From: an uncultured Ruminococcus sp.
GTDB lineage: Bacteria > Bacillota > Clostridia > Oscillospirales > CAG-272
Direction of reading: 5' to 3'
NCBI GenBank assembly: GCA_902791785.1
Contig: CADAXH010000021.1
Location: 1-20,679 of the forward strand
DNA: 20,679 nucleotides
Below are positions 7,495 to 15,506 of this stretch, in pieces (position 1 is the stretch's first letter; each line of letters starts with the position of its first letter). The notes under the pieces are model-generated. The model had not been told where the DNA came from and ran no database searches. It saw only the letters and a program-made list of their open reading frames with translations. The translations under genes were made by a program, and so were the position numbers.

Positions 7495-8355
7495 ATGTTT
7501 GGTTACGTAAAGCCATATAATTCCGAACTCAAGGTAAGAGAAGACGAATATTATCGTGGCATATACTGTGGACTATGCCGCTCGCTGTCTAAAAACACGG
7601 GCGGCTTTTCTTCAATAATTCTCTCTTACGATATGACATTCTTCGCAATAGTCAGAATGGCTCTCAAAGGAATGCATGTCAAAATGAAAAAAAGAAGATG
7701 CCTTCCCCACCCTTTCAGAAAGCACACATCGGCAGATGACAATGAAGAACTGAAATATGCTGCATACTGTTCAGTTGTCCTTGCGCATATGAAGGTAAAG
7801 GATAACATATCTGATGAAAGAAGTCTTAAAAAGGCAGCAAGCATACTTGCTTCACCTTTTACTTCCATAATGTCAAGACGTGCAAAAGAAAAGTTTGTCA
7901 CAGACACGATTCAGAAAGGAATGAATTTGTTCTCAGCTCTTGAAGATGAAAAATGTCAGTCGATTGACGCACCGGCAGATGCTTTCGGACAGATTTTTTC
8001 TGAACTGATGTCATACAAACTTGAAGGGAATGCCCGCGAAATTGCAAAAGACATAGGGCTTCACGTAGGCAAATGGGTGTATTTCGCCGATGCAAGATGC
8101 GATTACAGAAAAGACCTGAAAAACAACTCATACAATCCATTCATATATGCTTTTGATTCGCAGGAAAAAGCTGAACAGTTTTTCAATGACGAATTCAATA
8201 TGGTGATGTCACTGGAACTGAACAGAATAAAAAACGATTTTGAACTTATAGACAGGACGGGCGATCCCGAGTTATATGCCTGTGCAGAAAATATTATTCT
8301 TGCGGGAATGAAAAACACATTGAACCGAGAAATCGAAAAGGACAAGAATTCATGA
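7495..8355 (+). CDS. DUF5685-type protein of unknown function
   Basis: The protein is 286 residues and appears soluble and mostly helical. It opens with [24 protein letters not shown], which I recall as the hallmark of DUF5685 in Clostridia. Visible potential metal or redox residues are Cys25 and Cys28 (CxxC) and Cys69/His72 (RCLPHPF). A later motif D199-x3-D203-x3-D207 followed by YNPF is reminiscent of aspartate-rich motifs in helical isoprenoid enzymes, but that link is speculative. No strong ribosome binding site precedes the ATG, which lies three bases after the foldase stop, and its own stop overlaps the J-protein ATG (ATGA). Translation is thus probably coupled through the cluster. Function is unknown. 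Confidence 0.75.
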   Translation: MFGYVKPYNSELKVREDEYYRGIYCGLCRSLSKNTGGFSSIILSYDMTFFAIVRMALKGMHVKMKKRRCLPHPFRKHTSADDNEELKYAAYCSVVLAHMKVKDNISDERSLKKAASILASPFTSIMSRRAKEKFVTDTIQKGMNLFSALEDEKCQSIDAPADAFGQIFSELMSYKLEGNAREIAKDIGLHVGKWVYFADARCDYRKDLKNNSYNPFIYAFDSQEKAEQFFNDEFNMVMSLELNRIKNDFELIDRTGDPELYACAENIILAGMKNTLNREIEKDKNS

Positions 8356-8984
8356 CTAAAAATCCGTATACTGTATTGGGCGTTTCACCAAACGCTACCG
8401 ATGAAGAAATCAGAGCAGCATACAGAGAGCTTGCCAAAAAATATCATCCTGACAATTATGCCAATTCACCATTGGCAGATTTGGCGAGCGAAAAAATGAA
8501 AGAAATAAATGCTGCATATGATGAGATACGCAGCATCAGAGAAAAAGCCAACAGGGCACGTCAGCAAAGAAATGATTATGGTTCAAATTTCTATGGAGAA
8601 GCTTACAGTGACGATATGGATCACGGTGAGTATATGGAAATACGAAACCTGCTGAATAACAAAGAATTCATCCAAGCCGAGAGCGAACTCAACAATATTC
8701 CTGAATCTCGGAGAGGTGCTGAGTGGTACTATCTTTACGGAAAGGTATACATGTCCCGGGGATGGTATTTTGAGGCTTCAAAAGCATTCAAAACCGCAAC
8801 AACAATGGATCCGGACAATGAAGAATACAGAGAAGCATACAACTCAATGAGAAGCGATGCACAGAACTTCGACAACGATAGCAGGAGATATTCCGAATGC
8901 AACACGTGCAACTGCTGTTCCTCTCTGCTTTGTGCAGATTGCTGCTGTGAATCTATGGGCGGCGACTTGATCAGGTGCTGCTGA
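8352..8984 (+). CDS. J-domain protein with TPR-like segment and Cys-rich tail
   Basis: This is a probable Hsp70 (DnaK) co-chaperone of 210 residues. The J-domain fills residues 4-65, beginning [17 protein letters not shown] and containing the HPD tripeptide at 32-34 that stimulates the Hsp70 ATPase. There is no G/F region or CxxCxGxG zinc domain, so it is a specialised J-protein rather than DnaJ. Residues of about 95-165 look like one or two TPR-type helical hairpins ([18 protein letters not shown], then A...A..MDPDN). The last 28 residues carry ten cysteines (183, 186, 188, 189, 194, 197-199, 209, 210). It overlaps the genes on both sides, by 4 bases upstream and 1 base downstream, so it is tightly coupled to the DUF5685 and membrane proteins. 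Confidence 0.85.
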   Translation: MTKNPYTVLGVSPNATDEEIRAAYRELAKKYHPDNYANSPLADLASEKMKEINAAYDEIRSIREKANRARQQRNDYGSNFYGEAYSDDMDHGEYMEIRNLLNNKEFIQAESELNNIPESRRGAEWYYLYGKVYMSRGWYFEASKAFKTATTMDPDNEEYREAYNSMRSDAQNFDNDSRRYSECNTCNCCSSLLCADCCCESMGGDLIRCC

Positions 8985-9499
8985 TGCGTAAAACAAAAAA
9001 ACTGGTATTGTGTTCTATTCTTTCAGCAATCGGAGTTGCACTGCTTCTTTTGGGGGCAGTTCTCGAACTGATAGATGTCTCCATTGCATTCATAGTGGCT
9101 CTGATACCTTTATTCTGCCTTGCCGAATTCGGAATCTGGTGGAGCATTGGCGTGTATGTTGTAATATCTTCCCTGTCATTGCTGATAGTCGGTCCGGGAA
9201 GATTTGCAGTTATCTGTTTCATATTTATTACAGGTTTATGGCCAGTTCTCAAATATCTGTTCGAAAAACTGGGAAAAGTGTGGGCGTGGATTTTAAAAAT
9301 ACTATATGCAAATGCAATGTTCTTTGTCCTGTATTTTTTCTTTAACGCACTGCTGGATCTCCCGGAACTGTTATGGCTGAGAATTCTTTATCTTGTTTTG
9401 GGAAATGTTGTATTTGTCATGGCCGACATAATGTACGGACAACTTCTGAAACTGTATTTCTTCAAATTCAGGGAAAGAATATCCAAATATCTGAAATAA
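8984..9499 (+). CDS. Polytopic membrane protein, last gene of the foldase/J-protein cluster
   Basis: The protein has 171 residues with about five hydrophobic segments (near 8-28, 29-47, 51-71, 74-90 and 100-150, the last probably two spans) and a basic C-terminus (FKFRERISKYLK). I chose the ATG at 8984, whose first base is the last base of the J-protein stop (TGATG) and which has AGGTG six bases upstream; a GTG at 8975 is possible. The pattern with LLLGAVLELIDVSIA and VGPGRFAVICFIFITGLWPVLKY resembles small S-component-like or DUF-type membrane proteins of Clostridia, but I cannot name a family. A terminator follows the stop. Confidence 0.7.
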   Translation: MRKTKKLVLCSILSAIGVALLLLGAVLELIDVSIAFIVALIPLFCLAEFGIWWSIGVYVVISSLSLLIVGPGRFAVICFIFITGLWPVLKYLFEKLGKVWAWILKILYANAMFFVLYFFFNALLDLPELLWLRILYLVLGNVVFVMADIMYGQLLKLYFFKFRERISKYLK

Positions 9500-9503
9500 A
9501 AAT

Positions 9504-9532
9504 CGACAATGTGAATTCATTGCCGGTTTTTT
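9504..9532. terminator. Bidirectional rho-independent terminator between convergent genes
   Basis: CGACAATG (9504-9511) pairs with CATTGCCG (9518-9525), with one A-C mismatch, and six Ts follow at 9527-9532, ending the plus-strand cluster. Read from the other strand the same hairpin is followed by ATTTTTATTT, so it can also terminate rqcH. Confidence 0.75.
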
Positions 9533-9533
9533 G

Positions 9534-11258
9534 TTATGGTAGTTCAGGCTTGACATAAGCTGTATAAAAATCTGTATATATTACTCTTCCAGGTGCAGAA
9601 TCGGGCTGTTTTTTCACATATCTTATTCTTGTGTAATCAACAGGAACGCTTCCTGACATTTTCATGTTCGAGTAGTAAGCTGCTATCATTGCTGCCTGCG
9701 TGTACTCTTCTGCGCTCGGTTCTTCATCAGGTTCGCATTCCATTATTACATGGGAACCTGCCCCACTCTTTACGTGAAACCATATATCGGACTTTTTAGA
9801 CTGTTTTAATGTCAGCTCTTCGTTTTGAATATTGTTCTTCCCGCATCTTACCACCCTGCCGCTGGCCAGCGTTATTACGATTGGCTCGGAATGGATGGTT
9901 TCTTTTTTCTTTTTTGTTTTATTGTCTTTCAGGTAGCCTGACGTTACAAGTTCGGATCTTATCTGCATTACGTCCGATGTGTTTTCACACATATTCAGCG
10001 AGTTTATGACACTGAACAGATATGCAAGATCGTTTCGTGATTTTTCAATTTGAATTACTGCGTTCTTTTTTGCCGATTTCAGTTTGTTGTATTTTTTGTA
10101 ATACTTTGCGGCATTTTGCGACGGAGACAGTTTGATGTCCATTGGAACACGAACAACTTTCATTTCATTCTCATAATCCGGTACATCGGCATATTCCGCT
10201 TTGTTTTTAAGCATGTAAAGAGAACCGGTGAGCAAATCGCCGTATTTTCTGTACATATCTGCATTCTCGCATTCCTTGAGTTCTTCTTCAAGTATGCCCA
10301 GTTTCTTTTCTGTCTTCTTCAAAGCGTTATTTACGACAGTCAAAGTACCGCCGATTCTGTTCTTGAGAAGAGAGTTCTTTTCCTTTTGCAAATAGTAATA
10401 CTCGAGCAGTTCGGAAAAACTGTCAAAACATTTTTCCTGTTTACAGTAGTGAGTAAGGCTCAGATATGAGAATTCAATCGGACTCCCGTCGTCTTCCGTT
10501 ACGCAGCAGGGAGAAAAACCGCCCGTCTTTATTATATCAACAAGATTGCTGAAACTGTTCCAGACTTTTTCGATATTATCAGAACACATCCTCTGTGTTC
10601 CTATTGCCCTGTGCAGCACTTCCCTTGCAACGGCCGGTGAAATGCCAAGGTAGTTATTGACAAAGAATTTGTAGTCTTCTGCAGAATCAAAAACCGCTGC
10701 CTTCGAACAGAATGATTCTTTGTTCTCTTCAGTCGGATTAATTTTATCCTGTGCAGGTGGACATACATATTCCATGTTTGGTAATACCTGTCTGACTCTG
10801 CTTGAAGAAAAATCCACAGGTCTCAGCACGCTGATCACTTTTCTTGATGTATCATCAACTGAACATAGAATGATATTGCTGTACTTCCCCATTATTTCGC
10901 AAACGAGGCTTTTTCCGCATTCAAAACCCAGTTCGTCCCTTGAAGTCATCCTGATCTCAATAACCCTGTCAAATCCGACAGTGCCTACACTGTCAATAAT
11001 TGCGCCCGACAGATGTTTTCTTGCCTGTATGCAGAAATTCGGGGGCGTCTGAGGATTCTCGTTTTTTTCTTCCGTGAAACAAATCCTGGCAGAAGACGCA
11101 GATGCAGAAATGACCAGTCTTTTGGGACCGGCTGAAGTTCTCACGGACAGCACAAGCATGTCTGAAGACGGCTGATTTATTTTTTCAATTTTTGAACCCT
11201 TCAGTGACTTGTCGAGTTCAATTGAAAGTGCTTTTGCAAATACAACGTCAAATGCCAT
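9534..11258 (-). CDS. rqcH: Rqc2-homologue RqcH (NFACT family, formerly fibronectin-binding protein FbpA)
   Basis: RqcH binds 50S subunits carrying stalled peptidyl-tRNA, recruits tRNA-Ala and adds alanine tails that mark the broken nascent chain for degradation. The protein is 574 residues, the normal length. The NFACT-N domain opens with MAFDVVFAKALSIEL and has the Asp97-Arg98 pair (GFDRVIEIR) known from Bacillus subtilis RqcH to be needed for tRNA binding. A helix-hairpin-helix and a long coiled-coil region (about 285-440) follow. The NFACT-R domain begins near 460 (ITLASGRVVRCGKNN) and carries the DIWFH motif at 491-495. The start has AGAGG five bases upstream. It follows the YfhO-type gene by 41 bases, with a strong hairpin in the gap. 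Confidence 0.95.
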   Translation of the reverse strand: MAFDVVFAKALSIELDKSLKGSKIEKINQPSSDMLVLSVRTSAGPKRLVISASASSARICFTEEKNENPQTPPNFCIQARKHLSGAIIDSVGTVGFDRVIEIRMTSRDELGFECGKSLVCEIMGKYSNIILCSVDDTSRKVISVLRPVDFSSSRVRQVLPNMEYVCPPAQDKINPTEENKESFCSKAAVFDSAEDYKFFVNNYLGISPAVAREVLHRAIGTQRMCSDNIEKVWNSFSNLVDIIKTGGFSPCCVTEDDGSPIEFSYLSLTHYCKQEKCFDSFSELLEYYYLQKEKNSLLKNRIGGTLTVVNNALKKTEKKLGILEEELKECENADMYRKYGDLLTGSLYMLKNKAEYADVPDYENEMKVVRVPMDIKLSPSQNAAKYYKKYNKLKSAKKNAVIQIEKSRNDLAYLFSVINSLNMCENTSDVMQIRSELVTSGYLKDNKTKKKKETIHSEPIVITLASGRVVRCGKNNIQNEELTLKQSKKSDIWFHVKSGAGSHVIMECEPDEEPSAEEYTQAAMIAAYYSNMKMSGSVPVDYTRIRYVKKQPDSAPGRVIYTDFYTAYVKPELP

Positions 11259-11269
11259 TTTTTCCTCTT

Positions 11270-11295
11270 TTAAGGCGGACTGAAGTCCGCCTTAA
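11270..11295 (-). other. Perfect 12-bp hairpin in the yfhO-rqcH gap
   Basis: TTAAGGCGGACT and AGTCCGCCTTAA (11270-11281 and 11284-11295) form an unbroken stem with a tiny loop. On the transcribed strand no T-run follows it. The rqcH ribosome binding site begins only a few bases later, so this is more likely an mRNA processing, stability or translation-control element than a full terminator. Confidence 0.6.
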
Positions 11296-11299
11296 CTAT

Positions 11300-12874
11300 T
11301 TACTCTTTTGTTTCTTCTGTATCAGAAGAATCGTTTGATGTTTGTTCCTCGTTTTTTACTTCGGATTCTTCCGTTTTTTCTTTTGTTGCCTCCGGCTGTT
11401 CTGTGTTGTCATCAGGGAAAAGCAGATGTCTGTATTTTGATTCTCCGAATACTTCCTCATACTCTCCTATAGGTGAAAGGTCGCATAAACAATTATCCTG
11501 TTCAGCACATTCCTTTTTGAACACCTTTGTCATGATCCACTTTCTTGCTTTTTTATTCAGAGTAAATACAAGATATGCTGCAAACAGCAGGCATGATACA
11601 ACAGATACAATTATTGTTATTACATAGCCATTGGGCATGTATCTCAGTTCAACTGTGTGGTATCCTTCTGTTGACGGTATTGCGAGCAGACTGTCCATGA
11701 CTTCCACAGTCTCAACCTTTTTCCCGTCTATATATGCATTCCAGCCTTTGTCGTATGGAATACTTGTGAAGATAAGGTCCTGTCCCTTTGCCAGGTTAAT
11801 GTTTCCCTTAATATAGTCATTTCCGAATTTTTCTATGTACAGTTCGCTTGATTCAAGATAAGAGAATGCATCATTGAGTGCAGCATAATCAACATAGTAG
11901 AAATAGTACTTTGAAGCTTTTGAAATGTATATGTTTGTACTCTTGAACTTCAGTTCAACTGAAACTGATTCACCTTTCTTGAAATCGCCGAGTTTAAGTA
12001 TGCAGTTGCTTTCATTTGTAAAGTACTCAACCAGGTATTTTCCGTTTACATAAACGTCCGCTTTCATTCCAAAGTTGGCTGAAGGGAAATGATAATAAAT
12101 CGTGCCTGTAACCGGTGAAGTAAAATCAAATACTGCTTTAGCGTTATCTGAAGAAGGAGATGAGAAACTGTAATACAGGTTTGAAGCTGTCTTTTCTTCG
12201 TCGTTGTAGTAATACTTGTGTTTCTGAGTGAATGTGCTCATGGAGCAGTCAACTGTGTCAACGGCAGCCGTTATTCCTACAAAAATGTCTCCTGAAGAAT
12301 AATCCGTGCCCGACAGCATTGAGTTTATCATTTTGTTCTGGTACTCAAGTGACGTTATGTACGGCGGATAAATTGATTCTTTAAGATCTTCTATGAAGTT
12401 CTGGCTGACGCCGTATGCAAATGACAATGCCTTTGTGTTCTTGAGAGCATAAATCGTGCTCTCTGTCACGAGCAGCTGAGAAGATTCCTTTCCCTGAGCT
12501 GCCACTGTGTAAATGCTGCTGTCAAGCGTGTCATCCTTTGTTATTACATACTTGATTCCAAGCAATGCGTCCGAAACCGGAGTTCCGCCTATGTACTTTG
12601 TCCAGTGTGACGTTGATGAATATCCGAGTTTTGCCATCATGGTGATGATTGGCTTGTTAAGAGTCGATGTTGAATGGGAGATGCCATTGAAACCAAACGC
12701 CATCTGTTCGTTGTTGCCTCCGGCTCTTCTGTATACGGTGCTTTCCATTCTGTACAGACTCTTGTCTGATTCAAGAACCTGATTGACTACGCCTTCAATT
12801 CTCTGAATGCTTCCGTTGTATGAAGAATAATATTCAGTCTTTCCTGTTGTATCTTGTGACGCCGACATCTTCAT
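11300..12874 (-). CDS. YfhO-type membrane protein, C-terminal part after a frameshift
   Basis: This frame of 524 codons continues the preceding YfhO-like gene; the protein-like sequence resumes at TEYYSSYNGSIQRIE. It holds the extracellular part of YfhO proteins, including FYRVE-type wording (LYRMEST), a beta-rich region with YVNGKYLVEYFTNES, PYDKGWNAYIDGKKVETVEVMD, and a single membrane helix (VITIIVSVVSCLLFAAYLVF). A Glu/Thr/Ser-rich tail ends in SSDTEETKE. The ATG at 12874 lies in the overlap with the upstream fragment and has no clear ribosome binding site, so it is probably not a true start. Removing one base near 12839 joins the two parts into a protein of about 1039 residues. Confidence 0.7.
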   Translation of the reverse strand: MKMSASQDTTGKTEYYSSYNGSIQRIEGVVNQVLESDKSLYRMESTVYRRAGGNNEQMAFGFNGISHSTSTLNKPIITMMAKLGYSSTSHWTKYIGGTPVSDALLGIKYVITKDDTLDSSIYTVAAQGKESSQLLVTESTIYALKNTKALSFAYGVSQNFIEDLKESIYPPYITSLEYQNKMINSMLSGTDYSSGDIFVGITAAVDTVDCSMSTFTQKHKYYYNDEEKTASNLYYSFSSPSSDNAKAVFDFTSPVTGTIYYHFPSANFGMKADVYVNGKYLVEYFTNESNCILKLGDFKKGESVSVELKFKSTNIYISKASKYYFYYVDYAALNDAFSYLESSELYIEKFGNDYIKGNINLAKGQDLIFTSIPYDKGWNAYIDGKKVETVEVMDSLLAIPSTEGYHTVELRYMPNGYVITIIVSVVSCLLFAAYLVFTLNKKARKWIMTKVFKKECAEQDNCLCDLSPIGEYEEVFGESKYRHLLFPDDNTEQPEATKEKTEESEVKNEEQTSNDSSDTEETKE

Positions 12875-14417
12875 GGATAAATCCGATTGTTATTATTGAT
12901 GAAGCAAACATTTCCGCTGCTACTATGACAACAAGGATAAATCCGGCAGTGGACTTTGTTTTGTCTCTTCGCATGAAGTCTATGACAAGTATGTATACAA
13001 CAAGCAGTACGACAGAGAGCAGAATGCATCCTGCATCGTCGAGAGGCAGCTGATCGTCGCCCTGATCCCAGACAATATTGAGTTTCTGGATAATCATTAC
13101 AACCAGAGCCATTCCGCCGGCAACACCAGCTACAACTCCAATCTTCATATCCTTGAGACCATTGAATGCGTCAACAGCCATCACAATAATGAAGAATGAG
13201 AAAACAAATGAATATCTTGCATTGAGCCAGTTAGGAGCTGAGAAGCCGTGCCATACAAGATCTATTGCATTTACAAGCATGCTCACGATTAGAGCTGAGA
13301 CCATTACTCCGGCTGCAGCCTTGTGTCTTCTGGAAATCTTTTTCGATGCAAAGAAGAGAGGCAGGCATACAAGAGCAAGAATTCCGCTGTAAACCATCGG
13401 CAGGCCGTTCGGATGTACAGTGTCATAGCTTCCGGGCAGGAGCTTGATAAAGAAGTCGAGCAGGTCGAATTTCAGAGTGAAATCAAATGTTGGATTTGAG
13501 AAACCAATCTTTCCGAACTGCAGTGAATAATAAGCTGAATACAGCCAGAATGCTCCGATGCAGATTGCAACAACAGTGCTTATACCGAATCTTATGAAAT
13601 TTCTGACATGAATATTCTGGAAGAATTTTTCTTTTTTCTTTCTTCCTGCATCAAGTTCGGGGCTTACGATGTAGCTGTAGTAAACATAGTAGAACAAAGT
13701 GAAAATTCCCACCATGTAACCTATATAATAGTTGGTAATGAACACAAGCGCCATTGAAGCGATGTACAACCCGACCTTTTTGTACCTTATAAGCTTTTCA
13801 ACACCGAGCACAACCAGAGGAAGTAAGATGACAGCATCAAGCCACATCGGGTTCATCAGGTTGACAATTGAGTAAGCACAGAGTGCATACATCATTGAAA
13901 AGGCAATTGTCTTATATGTTCCCGGTCTTCTTGTTTTGTGGAGATAGTATGCAAATGTTACGCCCATCGATCCGACTTTCAACAGTTCAATGAACATTAC
14001 TGCATCAGCAATCATCTTCTTAGGGAACAGAACTATTACCAGGTTAAAGAAACTGCCCATGTAATAGTCAACGATTCCCATGAATTCTCCACCGAGAGTT
14101 CTCTGCCAGGAATACAGCCAGCTTCCGCCTTTCAGAAGGTTGTCTCTTACTGCTTCAAAGTAATAGATGTACTGCCCCTGCAAGTCAAGTGTCAGTACCG
14201 AATTGTTTCCGAACGGGTGCGTTCCGAGTCCGGCATATGCACCAAGCAGTATAAGGAAAGGAAGGAAGAAACATACAAACATGTATGAATATTCCCATTC
14301 AGTAAATCGTTTCCAAATGCTTTTTTTCTTCTCTTTTTTAGTTTCTGAAACGACTTCGGTCTGTTCAGCCGGCGCTTCAGTCTGTTCATTACTCTGAACA
14401 ACTTTTTCGTTTTCCAT
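12834..14417 (-). CDS. YfhO-type membrane protein (GT-C-like), N-terminal part before a frameshift
   Basis: YfhO-family proteins are polytopic membrane proteins linked to glycosylation of lipoteichoic acid and other envelope polymers in Firmicutes, working with undecaprenyl-phosphate-sugar synthases. This fragment is 527 residues with a Lys/Glu-rich cytoplasmic start, about twelve hydrophobic helices and an early loop TLDLQGQYIYYFE with Asp78, as in GT-C-type enzymes. I chose the ATG at 14417 with AGAGG 8 bases upstream over the TTG at 14420. The frame stops at TGA 12834-12836 just after VGVTRYNRKD, whereas family members continue without a break. The remainder is in another frame at 11300-12874. 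The gene may be inactive, or the base may be a sequencing error. Confidence 0.75.
   Translation of the reverse strand: MENEKVVQSNEQTEAPAEQTEVVSETKKEKKKSIWKRFTEWEYSYMFVCFFLPFLILLGAYAGLGTHPFGNNSVLTLDLQGQYIYYFEAVRDNLLKGGSWLYSWQRTLGGEFMGIVDYYMGSFFNLVIVLFPKKMIADAVMFIELLKVGSMGVTFAYYLHKTRRPGTYKTIAFSMMYALCAYSIVNLMNPMWLDAVILLPLVVLGVEKLIRYKKVGLYIASMALVFITNYYIGYMVGIFTLFYYVYYSYIVSPELDAGRKKKEKFFQNIHVRNFIRFGISTVVAICIGAFWLYSAYYSLQFGKIGFSNPTFDFTLKFDLLDFFIKLLPGSYDTVHPNGLPMVYSGILALVCLPLFFASKKISRRHKAAAGVMVSALIVSMLVNAIDLVWHGFSAPNWLNARYSFVFSFFIIVMAVDAFNGLKDMKIGVVAGVAGGMALVVMIIQKLNIVWDQGDDQLPLDDAGCILLSVVLLVVYILVIDFMRRDKTKSTAGFILVVIVAAEMFASSIITIGFIHEDVGVTRYNRKD
12837..12845 (-). other. Frameshift site in the YfhO-type gene
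   Basis: On the coding strand AGG AAA GAC TGA ends the first frame, while omitting the G after AGGAAA gives AGG AAA ACT GAA TAT TAT, which continues directly into the second frame as RKTEYY. A single extra base (plus-strand C at 12839 or an equivalent) explains the split. There is no classical slippery heptamer or long homopolymer here. Confidence 0.65.
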
Positions 14418-14429
14418 CAAGTATACCTC

Positions 14430-14756
14430 TTAATCTCTGTAGTAAACGTAAAACACAGTGATTTTTCTCAGCCTGTTGTCATGTGCCATGTCGCAGGCTT
14501 CTATTATTGTCCCGTCGAGGGACATCAGGTTGGATGCTTTCATATCATTTATTCTGCAGCGAAACACATCTTTATCCTGGGACGAAATAATCAGGACGTC
14601 ATCCCTGATATTTGCCATGCCTCCATGGCAAATAACGGTTTCTTTCCCGTCTATCCATTCGGTTATATATCTGAGCTTTGCCTTGCAGACTCTTTCGGCC
14701 ATTTTTCGTTTAAAGGCCGGTTTGTCCTCTGGATTCTTTTTTGAAAACAGACCCAT
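14430..14756 (-). CDS. Small conserved-looking protein of unknown function
   Basis: The protein is 108 residues, starting MGLFSKKNPEDKPAFKRKM. I chose the ATG at 14756, one base after the SDR stop (TAATATG), with GGGGTG just upstream; an ATG at 14780 would lie inside the SDR gene. A basic start is followed by an alternating beta-rich stretch (RYITEWIDGKETVICHGG, DDVLIISSQDKDVFRC, SLDGTIIEACDM, ITVFYVYY) without membrane segments, so it is probably a small cytoplasmic beta-barrel-like protein. It lies between the SDR gene and the YfhO-type gene in the same transcription unit. I do not recognise the family. Confidence 0.6.
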   Translation of the reverse strand: MGLFSKKNPEDKPAFKRKMAERVCKAKLRYITEWIDGKETVICHGGMANIRDDVLIISSQDKDVFRCRINDMKASNLMSLDGTIIEACDMAHDNRLRKITVFYVYYRD

Positions 14757-14757
14757 A

Positions 14758-15462
14758 TTACACCCCGAATCCACCGTCACAGCTTATAATCTGACCTGTA
14801 ACAAAAGAAGATTCGTCGCCTATAAGATAGTAGACGAGATCTGCAACTTCTTCGGCCTTTCCGATTCTTCCGAGCGGGGTTCTTTCGGCAAGGTCCTTCA
14901 TGTCCTCTTCGACGCCCGGAGCAACACAGTTAACCCTGATACCGGAAGGACCGAGTTCTTTGGCAAGAGCTTTGCTGAGCCCGATTACCGCCGCTTTGGA
15001 AGCTGAATACGCCGACTCTGCAGACGAACCGGATATCCCCCACATCGAACTGATGTTCACTATGCTTCCCGACTGACAGGCTATCATTTCTTTTGCCGCT
15101 TCGCGGCAGCAGTAGAATACGCCGTCGCAGTTGGTTTTCATTATTTTATCCAGCTGCTCATCCGTTGTGTGAGTCAAAAGTTCAGAAAGGGATATTCCCG
15201 CATTGCAGACCAGACCGTCAATCTTTCCGAAATCGCAAATTGCATTGGACATGAGGATTCTGCAATCACTGCTGTTGGAAACATCAGACTGAATTGCCTT
15301 GACCGCATATCCTTTTTCAACCAGAGACTGCTGAAGTTTAAGCGCTTTTTCCTCTTCCTTTAAGTAGCTGAAGATTACATTGAATCCATTTGCGGCAAAT
15401 TTCTCTACACAGGCTTTTCCTATACCTCTTGAACCGCCTGTTATAACAACACATTTAGCCAT
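14758..15462 (-). CDS. SDR-family NAD(P)-dependent oxidoreductase (FabG/YmfI-like)
   Basis: This is a classical short-chain dehydrogenase/reductase of 234 residues. The nucleotide site is TGGSRGIG (8-15), then DVSN and NAG (87-89). The catalytic tetrad is Asn111, Ser139 (NISSMWG), Tyr152 and Lys156 (YSASK). The C-terminus is the typical TGQIISCDGGFGV. Close relatives include 3-oxoacyl-ACP reductase FabG and the EF-P 5-aminopentanone reductase YmfI; the absence of other fatty acid genes nearby makes FabG proper less likely. The loop after VNCVAPG is about 11 residues shorter than in FabG: APGV is followed at once by EEDMKDLAERTPLGRIG. It starts with AGAGG six bases before the ATG and is 44 bases after the nuclease gene. 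Confidence 0.9.
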   Translation of the reverse strand: MAKCVVITGGSRGIGKACVEKFAANGFNVIFSYLKEEEKALKLQQSLVEKGYAVKAIQSDVSNSSDCRILMSNAICDFGKIDGLVCNAGISLSELLTHTTDEQLDKIMKTNCDGVFYCCREAAKEMIACQSGSIVNISSMWGISGSSAESAYSASKAAVIGLSKALAKELGPSGIRVNCVAPGVEEDMKDLAERTPLGRIGKAEEVADLVYYLIGDESSFVTGQIISCDGGFGV

Positions 15463-15506
15463 TTATAACCTCTTATTGAGTTAGACGAAGCAAAAATGCT
15501 TAAGTC

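Noticed and set aside
10050..10469. A 139-codon plus-strand frame inside rqcH
   Set aside because: It lies wholly opposite the coiled-coil coding part of rqcH, and its Phe/Leu-rich product reflects the reverse of Lys/Glu codons.
14458..15006. A 182-codon plus-strand frame across the small unknown gene and the SDR gene
   Set aside because: Both genes on the other strand have better starts and recognisable or protein-like content; this frame is their shadow.
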